NCBI GenBank assembly: GCA_035222895.1
Contig: JAVYIG010000089.1
Location: forward strand, 434,001-498,000
Length of the DNA stretch: 64,000 nucleotides
Source of the DNA: Strongylocentrotus droebachiensis
Taxonomy: Eukaryota > Echinodermata > Echinoidea > Camarodonta > Strongylocentrotidae
Reading direction: 5' to 3'
In this document: positions 24,840 to 36,841 of the stretch, in pieces
How the letters are laid out: each line of letters begins with the position of its first letter
How positions within the stretch are numbered: position 1 is the stretch's first letter
Made by a program: the position numbers and the translations under genes
The notes under the pieces: generated by a model
The model's input: only the letters and a program-made list of their open reading frames with translations
Database searches by the model: none
Told to the model about the DNA's origin: nothing

Positions 24840-27800
24840 TTGTTTTCGTTCACATTCTGCCCCATTAATATTCTCCTTATATTCCTCGTCAGAAAATCGC
24901 ATTCGTTTTACACATGGTGCTTGTGATTCCTAGTTAGGTGCTTTCCTCATGTCCTTTTCATTTCAAATTTCATAGGCATAGTCTCTAGCATCTCATCAAG
25001 GTCACCTACTTTTTCGATTTTCGAAATCACTCATGCATAACCGTCCAGGCGCCATTTTGTCCGTTTCTGGTCCATTTTAAGGCCTTTCTATCTTCCTTCC
25101 TATCTCCACTATCCTAGATCCTACAAACTTCTAACAAATTCCTCTAGATAGTCTAAGAGATGTTCTTTCATCTGCGACGTATAACCTGACCTTCAAAATG
25201 CCATCTTCGTACTCAAAATTCAAATCTGAAACTGACTGCGTCAAAAATCTCTCAAATTCTTAAAAAATGGACCCCTAAAAATCTAAAACTGCCATAACTT
25301 TCTCATATAAATTCCGTTTTGTGTTTAAATCTCACATTATCCTTATCTCATAATTGCACATAGCCATGCCAAATTTCATGCTCCAATGACTATGCAAAAC
25401 TTAAATAGCGCCCTCTAAAGTTCTGGGAATTGGCTTTCTCTCTGTGGCCGTATGTCCATAATGGCTTGGCAAAGCCGTACCCTTTTTTGGATTTAGATAC
25501 TTGAAGATATGCCCTTTCCAGCCATATATAAAATTATATACCCTATAACTGACCAAATATGAGAAAATTGTCCTCCAAATTCGCCATTTTCAAGAAAATT
25601 GAGAAATAACTTAAACTTGTTCTAAACCGGCGATCTTTATACCTACATCAATGAAACTTGGCAGACACATGTATCCATATACGTGACAACTGTCTGCTAA
25701 GTTTAGTAAATTGTAATGCCCTATTCGCCAAGTTATCGCCAAAATTGATGAATTTACTATGCTTTACGTATTAGCGCGTTTGATACGTGCAGTACGTTTT
25801 GCGCAGATGACAATGGTGTCAAACTGACCGCACTGAAGTGCCCTTTCGAATGATACCAAGTATGGTATATGTTCACGCACAAAATTGTGAGTAAATCACA
25901 TTTGAACAAGTACGAATTCCGCCGAGTTTCCATGACGTCATTTGTTAAGACTGTTATTCGGTTGTGTTAGTATGGGCGGCCGTTCGTGCCAAAGCACGCG
26001 TCGTAACATGTTCATCATGCACCAAGTCATATTAGTTTTGCACGCAGTGCTTGCGAGCCCTTTCTAGATCCCTTCCTCTACTCCAATTCCCTTCAAAATT
26101 CGTAGGCGTAGTCTCTAGCATTCCTTCAAGGTCATTAAATTCTTCGTTCTCCGGAAACCCTCATGCGTGACCGTCCAGGCACCATTTTTTCCGTTTCGGG
26201 CCGTTTTGGTGACCTTTCTTTCGCCCTAACTATCTCCACTATCACAGAAGCTACAGACTTCTTTCATATTGCTCTGGATAGTCCGAGAGTAGCTCCTTCA
26301 TTTGACACGTAAAAACATGGCGTCATTGCACGCACATCGTTGTGACACGATTGCATTTCTAGTCGTTCACATTCTTCTTATTAATATTCTTACTTCTTCT
26401 TCCTCTTCTTCTTGTCGTCCGGAATCCCATTCGTTTTGCACGTAGTGCTTGTTATTCCTAGTTAGGTGCTTTCCTCATGTCCTTTTCCTTTCAAATTTCA
26501 TAGGCATAGTCTCTAACATCTCATCAAGGTCACTACATTCTTCGATTTTCGAAATCACTCATGCATAACCGTCCAGGCGCCATTTTGTCCGTTTCTGGTC
26601 CATTTTAAGGCCTTTCTATCTTCCTTCCTATCTCCACTATCCTAGATCCTACAAACTTCTAACAAATTCCTCTAGATAGTCTAAGAGATGTTCTTTCATC
26701 TGCGACGTATAACCTGACCTTCAAAATGCCATCTTGGTACTCAAAATTCAAATCTGAAACTGACTCCGTCAAAAGTCTCTCAAATTCTTGAAAAATTGAC
26801 CCCTAAATAATCTAAAACTGCCATAACTTTCTCATATAAATTCCGTTTTGTATTTAAATCTCACAGTATCTTTATCTCATAATTGCACATAGCCATGCCA
26901 AATTTCACGCTCCAATGGCTTTGCAAAACATAAATAGCGCCCTCTAAAGTTCTGGGAATTGGCTTTTTCTCTTTGGCCGTATCTCCATAATGGCTTGGCA
27001 AACCCGTACCTTTTTTTGGATTTAGATACTTGAAGATATGCCCTTTCCAGCCATATACAAAATTATATACCCTATCACTGACCAAATTTGAGAAAATTGC
27101 CCTCCAAATTCGCCATTTTCAAGAAAATTGAGAAATAACTTCAACTTGCTCTAAAATTGCGATCATTACACCTACAACAATGAAACTTGGCAGACACATG
27201 TATCCATATACGTGACAACTGTCTGCTAAGTTAAGTAAATTGTAATGCCCTCTTCGCAAAGTTATCGCCAAAAATGATGAATTTACTATGCTTTACGTAA
27301 TAGCGCGTTTGATGCGTGCAGTACGTTTTGCGCAGATGACAATGGTATCATACTGACCGCACTGAAGTGCCCTTTCGAATGATACCAAGTATGGTATATG
27401 TTCACGCAGAAAATTGTGAGTAAATCGCATTTAAACAAGGGTCACTATACGAATTCCGCCAAGTTTCCGCCCTATTATAACACGTTTCGGCCATGACGTC
27501 ATTTTTTGGTGTTAGTATGGGCGGCCGTTCGTGCCAAAGCACGCGTCGTATAACATGTTCATCATGCACCAAGTCCTATTGGTTTTGCACGCAGTGCTTG
27601 CGAGCCCTTTCTAGATCCCTTCCTCTACTCCAATTCCCTTCAAAATTTGTAGGCGTAGTCTCTAGCATTCCTTCAAGGTCACTAAATTCTTCGTTCTCCG
27701 GAAACCCTCATGCGTGACCTTTCAGGCACCATTTTTTCCGTTTCGAGCCGTTTTGGTGACCTTTCTTTCGCCCTAACTATCTCCACTACCAAGGAAGCTA

Positions 27801-27915
27801 CATACTTCTTACATATTGCTCTGGATAGTCCGAGAGTAGCTCCTTCGTTTGACACGTAGAAACATGGCGTCATTGCACGCACATCGTTGTGACACGATTG
27901 CATTTCTAGTCTTAT
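24840..27915. repeat. 1.54-kb tandem duplication
   Basis: Two units run about 24840-26366 and 26367-27915. GGGCGGCCGTTCGTGCC occurs at about 25974 and 27517, about 1543 bases apart. Both units carry CCTAGTTAGGTGCTTTCCTC, GGCGCCATTTTGTCCGTTTC and TGGCGTCATTGCACGCAC. Smaller internal repeats of the AGTCTCTAGCAT type occur in each half-unit. Units differ by scattered substitutions. No convincing coding exon was found. Confidence 0.88.
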
Positions 27916-27984
27916 ACTTGTTTTCATTTTCGTTCACCCTTTCCTGTTTTACCAGAAAGTCTCCGGCTGGCCCAACTTCTTCTC

Positions 27985-28195
27985 TCTCTCCATCTCTCTC
28001 TCTCTCTCTCCCCGTCTCCCTCTCTCTCTCTTTCTCTCTCTCTTTCCACTCTCGATCTCTGTCTCTCTCTCTCTCTCTCTCTATCACCGTCTCCCCGACT
28101 CTCTCTCTCTTTTCACTCTCTCTCTCCCTCTCCCTCTCTCACCGTCTCCCCCTCTCTCTATTTCCACTCCCGATCTCTGTCTATCTCTCTTTTTT
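27985..28195. repeat. (CT)n tract
   Basis: CT dinucleotides with CCGTCTCC interruptions, preceded by CCAGAAAGTCTCCGGCTGGC. The same arrangement recurs at 29108-29360. Confidence 0.95.
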
Positions 28196-28271
28196 TTAAA
28201 ATCTTCCTCCGCTTTTTCTGTATGTTTCCGCCTCTCTCTCTTATGATAAATTTACAGCATGTAATGTCAGA

Positions 28272-28728
28272 TGTAAAGGCCCGGTCACACAGAGGGGACG
28301 CATGGGGGACGCACGGCCAGCGCATTGAAAATTTGCAATTTTGACCAGTGCGTTGTCGTTCGCTAGGTGTGCGTCATCATTCGTTACTCGTTCGTCGAGC
28401 GCGCTGGACCAACGCTATGCATTCGTCGTCATTCGCTGTGTGCGTCGGGATTTTTTGAGCATGCTCAAAAGTGTGCGCGGAGCTCGACGCATGAATGTAC
28501 ACGCTAAAAGGACGCCAGACATGCACGGAGCGCGTTAGACCAACGCCAGACATACGTGGAGCACACGCCCTGTATACGCGCAGCGCGCTAGCAACACGCT
28601 ATGCATTCGGTGTCAGCTCGCTAGCTTCTCCCAAATCCTGACAAATGTCGGGCTCACGACTTTTTCCGATTTTCGATGCGCCGGCCGTGTGTCCCCATGT
28701 GTTCCCTCTGTGGGACCAGGCCTTTACT
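28272..28728. mobile_element. MITE with 23-bp terminal inverted repeats
   Basis: Left end TAAAGGCCCGGTCACACAGA, right end the near-complement TCTGTGGGACCAGGCCTTTA. The GC-rich interior has repeated CGC-containing motifs. The paralogous DNA at 29435-29455 lacks this insert, giving an empty-site comparison. It encodes no transposase. Confidence 0.85.
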
Positions 28729-28990
28729 AATTCAGTCTAACTCAACAATCGGTCGAAGATCACGTTTAACAAGGAAAAATTTAGACCTCAATTTTAACTT
28801 CTTTCGTTAAACTCGAATTTGAGCAAAACTTTAAGCCCACCATCGGGTTTTACAATTTTGGTACAAAATGGTCGTTATCTGCCCTATTTACAAGGAAATA
28901 TTGATTAACGAATTTATAATTGCACTGATCCATCGGAATTTTCCAGAACTGGACTGGGGCTAAACTCGGTTGGGGGATTTCGATGACACC

Positions 28991-29645
28991 GATCAATTCA
29001 ATCTATAAGATACATATCCTGATCCACAGACCTCAATTCGACCGGCCCTCAAGACAAAATATCAAACAACCCGTGGGGAAAACCCCCCAAACTGCTTTCT
29101 TCTTATTCATGTTTTCATTTTCGTTCACCCTTTCCTGTTTTACCAGAAAGTCTCCGGCTGGCCCGACCTCTTCTCTCTCTCTCCCCGTCTCCCTCTCTCT
29201 CTCTCTCTCTTTCCACTCTCGATCTCTGTCTATCTCTCTCTCTCTCTCTCTCTCCGTCTCCCCCTCTCTCTCTCTTTTCACTCTCTCTCTCCCTCTCTCT
29301 CTCTCTCTCTCACCGTCTCCCCCTTTCTCCCTTTCCACTCCCGATCTCTGTCTATCTCTCTTTTTTAAAAATCTCCCTCCGCTTTTTCTGTATGTTTCCG
29401 CCCCTCTCTCTTATGATAAATTTACAGCATGTAATGTCACATTTTACTCATTCAGCCTAACCCAACCATAGGTCGAAGAACACGTTTAACAAAGAAAAAC
29501 TTAGACCTCAACTTTAACTTCTTCTGTTAAACTCGATTTTGAGCAAAACTTTAAGCCCACCATCGGGTTTTAGAATTTTGGTACAAAATGATCGTTATCT
29601 GCCCTATTTACAAGGAAATATTGATTAACGAATTTATAATTGCAT
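28991..29645. repeat. Shortened second copy of the 24.7-28.9 kb region
   Basis: 28991-29100 matches 24706-24812 (shared CTCAATTCGACCGGCCCTCA); 29108-29440 matches 27920-28260; 29455-29645 matches 28738-28930. The 1.54-kb tandem units and the MITE at 28272 are missing. Open frames here are CT-repeat translations. Confidence 0.85.
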
Positions 29646-29649
29646 ATCA

Positions 29650-31150
29650 CAAACAATAGATCTCCACATATTTCCGTGTTTAAAGGAAACATTGATTTTG
29701 GAAATTTTAATTTTGGAACCCGATATGCTCAACGGGATAATGAAATTAGGTCTCCAGAGTTCGGTATATGCACACTCGTTTCATGTCATGTGTGACATGG
29801 TTTACGGTGTGCTCTGAGCCGTCCAGCGTAATAAATCTGTACAAAGTTCGGGCTAAAATATGAAACATATTTTAGGCAGTCAATGCCATCATGCATGATT
29901 GATAAGAAAATCCATGATATGAAAATGTGAATAAAAAAAAACGGATGTTGATAATCATATTAAAGGTAAAGACCAGTATTGGAAACGCCCCAATTTCAAA
30001 AAAATGGAATGGAAGCTCTTATTACCAATCATGTGAAAGAGTATGTTTTGACAAGTACATGATGATAACATTTTTGCCGAGAAACTGCCTACTAATTGAT
30101 ATATTTGATAAATTAGTTTATCTATTGGTGTGTGAGAGATAAACGCACGTGTCGCGCATGTGTGTGTATAGTCCCATATACATCCTTCTGTGTACAGTGA
30201 TTGTTACTTTACAAAGACTCTGCCAAATTTATGATGATTTTGATGACTCCAGAACCTTGCATTACACACCATTACTTACATGCTATATGATCAACTTTTC
30301 TGATCCATTCCACACCTTTTCTTTCACAATGCAATCGCATTACCAGAACTCAAGTTTATCTTTAATAGTAAAATGATAATAATAATAATATGAATACAAA
30401 TATCAACAACAATAACAAAAACATTAATAATAATAATAATAATGATAACAGCATCAATAATCATTAGCTTCATTACCTTCAAGGCTTGACTTTTAAGTCT
30501 ATTTTTATGGTATAAATATAATAAAAGTTAATAGTAATGATAGTAAAATTTAGTTTTTGTACAACGCATGTCAAACAATGATATAGATACTTTAAATTAT
30601 ATTGTACCCCTAAGAGATAAATATGTTTCTCCTTTAATCGTTTATATGCCTTATAGCCTCCAGGAACAAACAATTAATATTTACAATTAAGCTTTGCCAT
30701 AATGCTGTGACGTCACATAATGGGTATCCGTGCGTGTTGCTTTTGTTGATTTTGAGGGCAAAACAAATGGAAGTTAATCATGTGTTTATTTTCAATTTTC
30801 AGATCTATTCTATTTTACGACAGGACATATAGGATGGTCTTGGTGCAACACGCTGCATTAATCTGGCTCTTTTATATTATTTCGTAAAATTTGAGAGTAC
30901 CATATCGTGCAATTCTTCATAACATTGGGGTTTGCGTGACCATGTACAGCAAGTCGTATTAAAATAGAGAGGAACACCTTTTGGAGGCCATATTACTGGA
31001 ATGTTCTCTACTAATCGCTGTTTTTTTATTCAATTTGCCTGCATTTTGCTTCGTGAGTGATGTCCCTTCTTTATGACCGTTGCACGCAAAGGAACATTGA
31101 TGCACTGTGATCTAATGACATGTTCGGAGACCACGGGGGCAACTGATTAG
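29650..31150. other. Spacer upstream of the membrane-adaptor-like gene
   Basis: AT-rich with an AAT-type run near 30375-30450. No TATA box or upstream exon could be tied convincingly to the gene at 31157, and the open frames show no domains. Confidence 0.4.
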
Positions 31151-31156
31151 TTTGAG

Positions 31157-32231
31157 ATGGAAGTGATATTCTGGGGCTTGGCCCTCGAACAGACAATCCT
31201 CATTGGATTATCTTTAGGACTCAACCTAATCTTGCTCTTAACATGTATCTATCTATGGTAAGAAGATCAAGTTCCGTTCGCTGATTGTCTAGTTATACCC
31301 TAGTATTAAAATATAGTGCAAGTAACCCTGAACATATGACGCGACTGTTTTCTGGAATAAATTGATTTATCGAAAATTGTTTCCTTTCGGTTTCATATAA
31401 TGTTATCTATAGCAAATTCATTTTTGTTCGCACTCGGTATTGATAGTGCCTTCAAATTTCGATTCTAGCTCTGTATGAACTACACATTTGCGGTTTTATC
31501 AATTCAATCATCTTTTCAGTGAGCATTAAAGAATCCAACTAGGCCTATGTTAATGAACTCGATTCTTGATACATCATTCACATCAACATAACTGACATAA
31601 GACCAACGACAGACTGAACCAAAATTGCAAATCCCCAATATTCAAGAGTCGGTCAATAAGTTGGAGTCGATGTGTAGTCGGTTATGAGGAGTGACTGAGG
31701 TATGTGAAAGATAGAGAGGTCATATTAAATCTTGTGTAGCAGGTGATTTGTTGCTCTTTAAAAAAAGTTTTTCCTGGTATTTCTCCTCTTTTTATACTTC
31801 GTGTTTCATCTTTTTTGTTCAGTTGTCGAGTCCGAAGACGTGAGGGGAAGGCGACGTTGAACACGAAAGACACGGACATGACGAACATGAACGAAAATGA
31901 ACTCGGCCACGACTACGAAAGGACCGTGATACCGAGCCGCGCGACATCAATGGTCAGCGTCACGGGTGACTACGAGGTCCCAATGGAAACAGTGGATGGC
32001 AGGGTCAACGCTGCTCCGAGCAAGCCACCGAGAGGAGACGGCATGAATGATGATTCCGAATCCGAGTGCGAGTACGTGTACGCGGAGCCACAAGTGTACC
32101 CTGCTCCGCCGAGCAAGGATAAACCTTGGCTTCAGAATCAACGCAGTTTCCCGTTCAGGCACAAAAAGAATGGATTCCAATCGGGTACCCCAAAGCCTGT
32201 GTATGCGAATACACTTGATAATAGAGCCTAG
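31157..32231 (+). CDS. Single-pass membrane protein with tyrosine-rich tail, adaptor-like
   Basis: Two exons, 31157-31257 and 31823-32231, are joined in phase 2 by donor TATG/GTAAGA and a pyrimidine-rich acceptor TTTTTTGTTCAG. The predicted protein has 169 residues. About 12 residues precede a strongly hydrophobic segment (about 13-33, ILIGLSLGLNLILLLTCIYL). Two cysteines at the membrane edge and a basic stop-transfer (CCRVRRR) follow. The hydrophilic tail has GDYEVP (Tyr84), EYVYAEP (Tyr118, Tyr120), VYPAPP (Tyr126) and VYANT (Tyr161; Y-x-N is a Grb2 SH2-type motif), plus PSKPPR at 99-104 (class II SH3-type). The composition is coding-like and richer in GC than the flanks. This is the plan of transmembrane adaptors such as LAT, NTAL or PAG. 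The same features would fit the last two exons of a receptor if TAG at 31148-31150 is an acceptor, though the sequence before it is not pyrimidine-rich. Signalling function is inference. Confidence 0.7.
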
Positions 32232-32546
32232 TCCTGATATCAGCAAATACAACGTTTTTTATGACGCTTCAAAGACGTCCCAAGAGTATATAAACGTTTG
32301 TAGAACGTCTTTTTGTAATCGTTCCATGAAAGTCGTGTTCCAGTACCCCGATATCGTAGAGTGATTCGGGGGCATTTCTTTCGGACGTCATGGATCGCAA
32401 GTACATTTTATTTGAAACACTTGGCACAAATAATTGTACATTTCATTCTAGCATATTTTTCAGTAAAAATAGTAGAACAAATCTCAGGTATCAATTTTGA
32501 GTATGACCTATTTTTTAACTCTTTTTTGGAACATTTTTTACACCAG

Positions 32547-32745
32547 GGCCCCATCTTATCAAGAGTCGATGTCAATCGCAACCTATTTGCGATTGATAGC
32601 AATCGCAACTATGTTCAAAAGAGATAAGAGAATGCAAACTTGCGATTAATTTGAGGACTAACTATTGATTTGGATCAATCGGAACTATTAATAAGACGGG
32701 GCCCTAGGGATCAATCGGAACTATTTTAAGACGGGGCCCAATAGG
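32547..32745. mobile_element. Fold-back element with GGGCCCC ends
   Basis: AGGGCCCCATCTTATCAAG at the left pairs with TTAATAAGACGGGGCCCT near 32687-32705. A second copy of the right end (GATCAATCGGAACTATT...AAGACGGGGCCC) follows immediately. AATCGCAA motifs recur inside. Confidence 0.7.
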
Positions 32746-32749
32746 GTAT

Positions 32750-33600
32750 AGGTAAATATTGTACGAAGTTTTCTGAAAATTGGTGCAGTTCAAACAATTG
32801 TGAAAAATCAAAAGGCACAGAAATAATGGAATACTTCAAATCATTATAATGTAGGTGCATGCAAAGACATCTAGCACGAATACCTAAATACACCCCCTTT
32901 GACTTTGTTTATCAATTTCTTATTGCGCTATTGTGTGTTTCGTTCCAGCAAAGCTATCATGACATAATTCAAGGTTTGTAGTTTACCGATCCAAAACCAT
33001 ACTCTGTCAAATATTGTATGGATTTTTGGTTTATTTACCCCCAAACTGTATAGTGTCAACATATTTGTGTGGGTACTATGTGCATACAGTGCCTCATTCA
33101 CACCGCCCACCCGACTCCAATCCGAATGATTCTTCGCCCGTTGGAGGGTAATGTCAGGTTTTGATCGGGATGTGGTCGGGCCGGCGTCACTCTCGTTGGT
33201 GTGACAGGAGTATGGATAGGCAAGATTAGCAAGCAATAATAAACATATCAGGATATCACACCAGGAAACGAAATGAATAGCGACCTAAAACAATTATGAG
33301 ATATGATTGTGATGCTTTATACTTACATGGTATGCATAGTGACTCATGATGTGCATGAGGAAACAACCGAAAATGGTATGTGCGTGGGAGCGGGGGCAGC
33401 GGAGGGGGGGGGGGGGGGGGGGGTTGAAATGTATCGAGAAATATGTCAATCAATGAATGCAACAGCATAAATTAAAAAAAAAATCAAAACTAGAGTACAC
33501 GGAGAAATAAATATGCGCATATCTCAGTGATGACTCCAAGTGACTAAAAAATTAACTGAAATGAGCCCTTAATACAAGAAAAAGACAAACTAACAACTAA
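32750..33600. other. Spacer, no gene seen
   Basis: Contains a poly-G run near 33406-33423. AATAAA at 33238-33243 could serve the gene ending at 32231 but is distant. Confidence 0.35.
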
Positions 33601-33604
33601 AAAA

Positions 33605-33690
33605 TAATAATAATAGCTCGTTCTTATATAGCGCTTTTCAGGACCGGAGGCCCTCACAAAGCGCTTTACAGATAAGTATATTATTAACTA
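33605..33690 (+). repeat. SINE 3' tail
   Basis: AATAATAATAGCTCGTTCTTATATAGCGC is followed by CGGAGGCCCTCACAAAGCGC. The same phrase AGCT(C/A)GTTCTTATATAGCGC appears at 21463-21483 beside the ACT tract. Confidence 0.6.
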
Positions 33691-34289
33691 GACAATCGAA
33701 TGTGCGTGATGTAGCATGATATTCTTCATTTAAGGATAGTTGAGAAGGCATTTAGTAATCTTTTCATCATGTGCAAAAGTTAGCAATAGGTATCGCAGTA
33801 AACATGTATAGGCTTTATATACAGGGAAAATCACCTAACACGATTGCTAGTATATACAAACATTTGTCGATTGTTTCAATGTATTATAATTTCAGTCTCC
33901 ATGTGTACCCCATGTCAAAAATTCCTTTTTTTATTTTCCTGAATGCAATACGAGGTACACAAGCCTACATGATGCATTTTCCAATATATTCCTTGATTTT
34001 GTATTGACTATTTAAGATATTCACCTATGGCATGATACATAATGGTGGTGAGCGGTATGTGCAATATTTGCATTTATCGATATTCCTTCCTCTACTGACT
34101 GTTTTCTGTGAAATAACCAATATAATATTATTGTTAATGATGTAATATTAATGAGCGCGGTTGGGGGGAGGGGGGGGGGGGGGAGGCTTCCACGTTTTAT
34201 TCGATTATCACCTTCGCTGGATGTCTTCCGAAAATGTCTCAAAACTCTCCTCTTTGACCATGATCAACAATAGATTCTTTGATAACTTT

Positions 34290-34375
34290 TATGTAAAGCG
34301 CTGTGAAACAACAGTTAGTTTGTAAGAGCGCTATACAAATGACTTAATATTGTATTGTATTGTATTGTAGTTAAT
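34290..34375 (+). repeat. Retroposon 3' tail
   Basis: TAAAGCGCTGTGAAACA...GAGCGCTATACAAATG is followed by TATTG repeats, typical of SINE tails in such genomes. Confidence 0.5.
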
Positions 34376-34379
34376 GGCT

Positions 34380-35630
34380 GGTATGCAAGATGGTGTAGCA
34401 ACCGATTGAATATGATGTCGTTTGAAATATTGAACTGACGTAATAACAAATAAAATGATATTTACACTATTCGGTATTGATTTATTTTGTATTTTTTAAT
34501 TGCACTTTCTCAAAAAGTGTCACGGGAACACCTAGTATACTATAAATTTAAAGGGGGGGCGCAGGGGGGGGGGGGTGCCCCCACGTTTCCCTGCCTGATG
34601 CTATGTAAAACATTGTGCCATATGTATCATCTGTATTTGTAGAGGTGCCGTGGTCTAGTGGATACGTCACTGAACTGCCATGCAGAGACATGCTAATCCA
34701 AACACAGGTGTACTAAAGCATGTCACTAGATTCTATATCTGTATATACTGTAATAGATATGTGATTAGCTAATACCTCAGATCAACTTGCTATTAGATGA
34801 TTTCAACTTACAATAATTGTGCTAGGATTTACCGCTACCCCTTTCCCCGACTGAGCTAGAAATGCTAGAAGGGGCGTGCAAGTTCGCTCTCTACCATAAG
34901 CACATTAATTACTCACTTGATTTATGTGAACATCACTCACGTTGCGCTCAAACAGCTTTTAAATCATAATAGCAATTTCAAACGAATTGTATATAGCACC
35001 TTTCGCTATATTAGCACTAATTCATGTTAATTTGTGTTAGGTCAAATGAGATGAGAATCACGAGGACAAAGTGACGGAAACATTGGAAAGAATTAAGAGT
35101 CTCATTCTGAGACTGTTCTCGCTTTCTTTCTCTCCTTTCGCCATCCCATCTCTTTCATCTTTCTCTCCACTGTCTCATCGTGTCACAACAAGGTGACGTT
35201 AGATTATACAATCATATCATAACGACACAACAGTAACAACAGTATGAATTAAAAACAAAAATAATGAAATATCTGTACAGACAGTCTATACTGTAGGTTT
35301 AAAAAAAGAAATCAACCCTTTTACAATTCAGTTCTCTATGTATGCCCATTATTAACATTAATATACATGGATATGACTGTATATGGGTCGTAAACATTGT
35401 CTCTTTCTTTTATATCCCATTCCAGAAACTCTTCCTCTCTCAAGCATCAATTATCACATATTTTATCAATGGCAATGCTCCTCCATCTTTGTCTTTTTCT
35501 GCCGTTATTTTTGTTCTTCTTCCCCCTCTCCGGTGACCTCTCTATGTCTCTCTTTCACTCGTTACAATTTCGTCCTTTCTCCAGCTCTCACCTTGCTCAC
35601 TTTCTCTTGCTTTTCATTCTTGATATTCCC
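34380..35630. other. Spacer with one tRNA-like remnant
   Basis: A poly-G-containing block is at 34550-34580, and a tRNA-like box A (TGCCGTGGTCTAGTGGATAC) at about 34647-34666 without a good box B. Otherwise no gene signals; long frames near 35383-35871 run into CT repeats. Confidence 0.4.
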
Positions 35631-35639
35631 CTCTCTGTC

Positions 35640-35695
35640 TGTCTGTCTCTGTCCCTCTCTGTCCGCCTGTCTCTCTCTCAACCTGTCTCTCTCTA

Positions 35696-35730
<35 letters not shown>

Positions 35731-35776
35731 TGCACACGTAACACACACAAGTTACCATATACTTTCTATCTCTCTC

Positions 35777-35813
<37 letters not shown>

Positions 35814-35899
35814 CTCTTTTTCTCTCTCTCTTTCTCTTTCCCTTCCTATCTCCCTCTCTCTCTCTCTCTAGCTCACACTCTCACACACTCTCTCTCTCC

Positions 35900-35933
<34 letters not shown>

Positions 35934-35966
35934 ATCTCTCTCTTTCTTTCTCTCTCTCTCTCTTTC

Positions 35967-36010
<44 letters not shown>
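35640..36010. repeat. Long (CT)n tract with short (CA)n segment
   Basis: CT repeats interrupted by CA repeats near 35714-35730 and 35876-35890. The leucine/serine-rich frames are repeat translations. Confidence 0.95.
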
Positions 36011-36011
<1 letters not shown>

Positions 36012-36841
36012 ATTTTGTTTAAAACAAAGTCACGTTCATCATCTCAGATTACACAACTCATAATTGCAACACAGTAAAGAATGTATTCAGGCAAAATGCT
36101 TCAATTGTAAGGAGGGGTTATTACGATTTTAATCGTCTGGCAAATTTTACAATTTTATCAAATTATGGACATTCCTTCCAAAAAATTGGGCTCGTCAGCC
36201 TTATTTGCGCTGTCTTCGAAAAGGTTAGTTCACTTTTTGATACAAAAATAAAGACTTCATATCTTAGAGATGAACAAGCTTGCTATCTCGTTTCGGTTGG
36301 ACTGGTCTCTGGTCGATGGATGTTGGCAGGATGAGTGTTCAATTTGGTATCTTGGGGTCAAGGGTTAATAAACTGAAGAGAAGTGTCTAGTCCTTTCCTG
36401 TAGTTTTTGAGAAACAAAACGAAGGGAAAATAAAAGATCGGAATTAGGCAAACCCTGATCATCTCCTGTGTAGGCGGAATATACTGATTTTATATGTTAC
36501 ATTGATGATGGAATGTGTGAAATTATTCTGCATAATTATAATATTATGTTGCAAATCGCCAGAGGGTTAGCGTACTTATTGTGCGTACACAGCATGATAG
36601 TATTCATAACGTTGCCAGCTCCCAAGCAACTATGTTTGTTCAAGTCATCATTATGAATGCGGCCACAAAAAACAATTTTCATCATCGTCATCGTGATTTC
36701 ATTATTATAATCTAATCATTATACTGATGATGAAGGTGAAAATGATGATGGTTGTAATCCTTCGACTTATTATAAGGAGCGAGGGTCTTATCACAGAGAA
36801 GATTACAAAACATAATTGACTTCGAATGAGAAAAGTTATTC

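Noticed and set aside
35383..35871. 162-codon Leu/Ser-rich frame, and similar ones at 28983, 27849 and 53577
   Set aside because: CT or GA repeat translations.
36600..36625. Candidate tail exon of gene C after GCTTGGGAG
   Set aside because: The frame runs on with extra cysteines and bears no resemblance to the other tails; the acceptor has no pyrimidine tract.
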